Below the pieces are notes generated by a model, which ran no database searches, was not told the DNA's origin, and worked only from the letters and a program-made list of their open reading frames with translations. This document shows positions 62,760 to 64,000 of a stretch of DNA of 64,000 nt, in pieces. The stretch comes from Stenotrophomonas sp. SAU14A_NAIMI4_5 (GTDB taxonomy: Bacteria > Pseudomonadota > Gammaproteobacteria > Xanthomonadales > Xanthomonadaceae), in NCBI RefSeq assembly GCF_003086795.1, contig NZ_CP026003.1:2964579-3028578 (forward strand). The letters are read 5' to 3'. Position 1 is the stretch's first letter. Each line of letters starts with the position of its first letter. Both the position numbers and the translations under genes were made by a program.

Positions 62760-64000
62760 TCGGCGCTGGCGCCTTCGCCTTCTTCGACGGCCTTCATCGA
62801 CAGGCGGATACGGCCCTGCTTGTCGACTTCCAGGACCTTGACCTTGACCACATCGCCTTCCTTCAGCACGTCGCCGACCTTCTCGACGCGGTCGCTGGAG
62901 ATCTGCGACACGTGGACCAGACCGTCCTTGCCCGGCAGGATCGTGACGAACGCACCGAAGTCCATGATCTTGGCGACCTTGCCTTCGTAGATGCGGCCCG
63001 GCTCGACGTCCGAGGTGATCTGCTCGATGCGGGCCTTGGCGGCCTGGGCAGCGATGGCGTTGACCGAAGCAATGACGATGGTGCCGTCATCCTGGATGTC
63101 GATCTGGGTGCCGGTTTCCTTGGTGATGGCCTGGATGGTGGAACCACCCTTGCCGATCACTTCGCGGATCTTGTCCGGGTGGATCTTGATGGTCAGCAGG
63201 CGCGGCGCGTAGTCCGACAGCTCTTCACGCGGAGCGGTCAGGCCGTGGGCCATTTCGCCCAGGATGTGCAGACGGCCAGCCTTGGCCTGCTGCAGAGCCT
63301 GCTTCATGATCTCTTCGGTGATGCCTTCGATCTTGATGTCCATCTGCAGGGCGGAGATGCCCTCAGCGGTACCGGCAACCTTGAAGTCCATGTCGCCCAG
63401 GTGATCTTCGTCACCCAGGATGTCGGACAGGACGACGAAGCGATCGCCTTCCTTGACCAGGCCCATGGCGATACCGGCAACCGGTGCCTTCACCGGCACG
63501 CCGGCGTCCATGAGGGCCAGCGACGAACCGCAGACCGAGGCCATCGACGAGGAACCGTTCGACTCGGTGATTTCCGAGACGACGCGGATGGTGTACGGGA
63601 AGGATTCCAGCGACGGCATGACAGCCAGCACGCCGCGCTTGGCGAGGCGACCGTGGCCGATTTCGCGGCGCTTCGGGCCCATCATGCGGCCGGTCTCACC
63701 CACCGAGTACGGGGGGAAGTTGTAGTGGAACAGGAAGTTTTCCTTGTACTCACCGGACACGGCATCGATGACCTGGCCATCACGGGCGGTGCCCAGGGTG
63801 ATGGTCACGATGGCCTGCGTTTCACCGCGGGTGAACAGCGAGGAACCGTGGGTACGCGGCAGGATGCCGGTCTGCACGGCGATCGGGCGGACGGTGTCCA
63901 GCTGACGGCCGTCGATGCGGACCTTGGTGTCCAGCACCGAGTTGCGCATGGTGCTGTATTCCAGCTCGCCGAACTCCTTCGACAGCTCGGCCGGGTTCCA
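62756..64000 (-). CDS. pnp: Polyribonucleotide nucleotidyltransferase, C-terminal part
   Basis: The last 414 residues are visible; the N-terminal part lies beyond the window. It shows the second RNase PH domain ([59 protein letters not shown]), the KH domain ([13 protein letters not shown]) and the S1 domain ([26 protein letters not shown]), then an acidic tail. PNPase degrades RNA phosphorolytically in the degradosome. The TAA stop sits in a repeat palindrome. Confidence 0.98.
   Translation of the reverse strand, partial: WNPAELSKEFGELEYSTMRNSVLDTKVRIDGRQLDTVRPIAVQTGILPRTHGSSLFTRGETQAIVTITLGTARDGQVIDAVSGEYKENFLFHYNFPPYSVGETGRMMGPKRREIGHGRLAKRGVLAVMPSLESFPYTIRVVSEITESNGSSSMASVCGSSLALMDAGVPVKAPVAGIAMGLVKEGDRFVVLSDILGDEDHLGDMDFKVAGTAEGISALQMDIKIEGITEEIMKQALQQAKAGRLHILGEMAHGLTAPREELSDYAPRLLTIKIHPDKIREVIGKGGSTIQAITKETGTQIDIQDDGTIVIASVNAIAAQAAKARIEQITSDVEPGRIYEGKVAKIMDFGAFVTILPGKDGLVHVSQISSDRVEKVGDVLKEGDVVKVKVLEVDKQGRIRLSMKAVEEGEGASAE

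Overview
This is a GC-rich (roughly two-thirds G+C) bacterial chromosome window that looks like Stenotrophomonas, probably of the S. maltophilia group. The reasons are gammaproteobacterial housekeeping gene orders, Xanthomonadaceae-type accessory genes, and dozens of short GTAG-headed palindromes of the SMAG type. No phage, insertion sequence, CRISPR array or rRNA operon was seen.

Layout. 1-8.2 kb: a leftward cell-wall and repair block (nnr-tsaE-amiC-mutL, then a DUF1684 lipoprotein and a partial TraB/GumN protein) diverges from queG and xseA. 9.6-10.2 kb: a nested palindrome carries two long hairpins whose stems covary. 10.2-21 kb: an M48 protease, a formylglycine-generating-enzyme-like lipoprotein, rnd, a TonB-dependent receptor, a chemotaxis receptor and a Rof-like Rho inhibitor. 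21.3-25.8 kb: tRNA-Ala(CGC), small envelope and unknown proteins, a CurA-like reductase and tandem tRNA-Phe genes. 25.8-33 kb: lipocalin, a LEA-2 lipoprotein, an acyl-CoA dehydrogenase, an HNH nuclease and dxs, separated by composite tandem repeats.

33-40 kb is the most unusual region. It holds a LuxR-type response regulator, a translationally coupled operon of an unknown protein, an MglA/Ras-like GTPase and two roadblock-like proteins, four pilin-related genes (one has lost its prepilin cleavage site), and a degenerate receiver-domain protein. This arrangement suggests a locus for control of surface structures or motility.

40-44.9 kb: small lipoprotein, membrane and stress-type genes, a LysE exporter, a racemase, a phosphatase-like protein and tRNA-Pro. 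45-52.9 kb: the translation block thrS-infC-rpmI-rplT-pheS-pheT-ihfA-merR, all leftward. thrS is preceded by a leader peptide with three consecutive Thr codons and a terminator, so attenuation is likely. 53-57.3 kb: a siderophore receptor operon with DUF3325, DUF3649 and PepSY proteins behind a candidate Fur box. 57.3-64 kb: a repeat-linked duplication of a gene 3' end, a GH18 hydrolase, a TPR protein, a serine hydrolase, a CadC-like regulator and the 3' two-thirds of pnp.

Several genes end inside repeat palindromes, so the repeats supply their stop codons. Starts were chosen from ribosome-binding sites, signal peptides and family lengths. Functions rest on recognised motifs, not on database searches.
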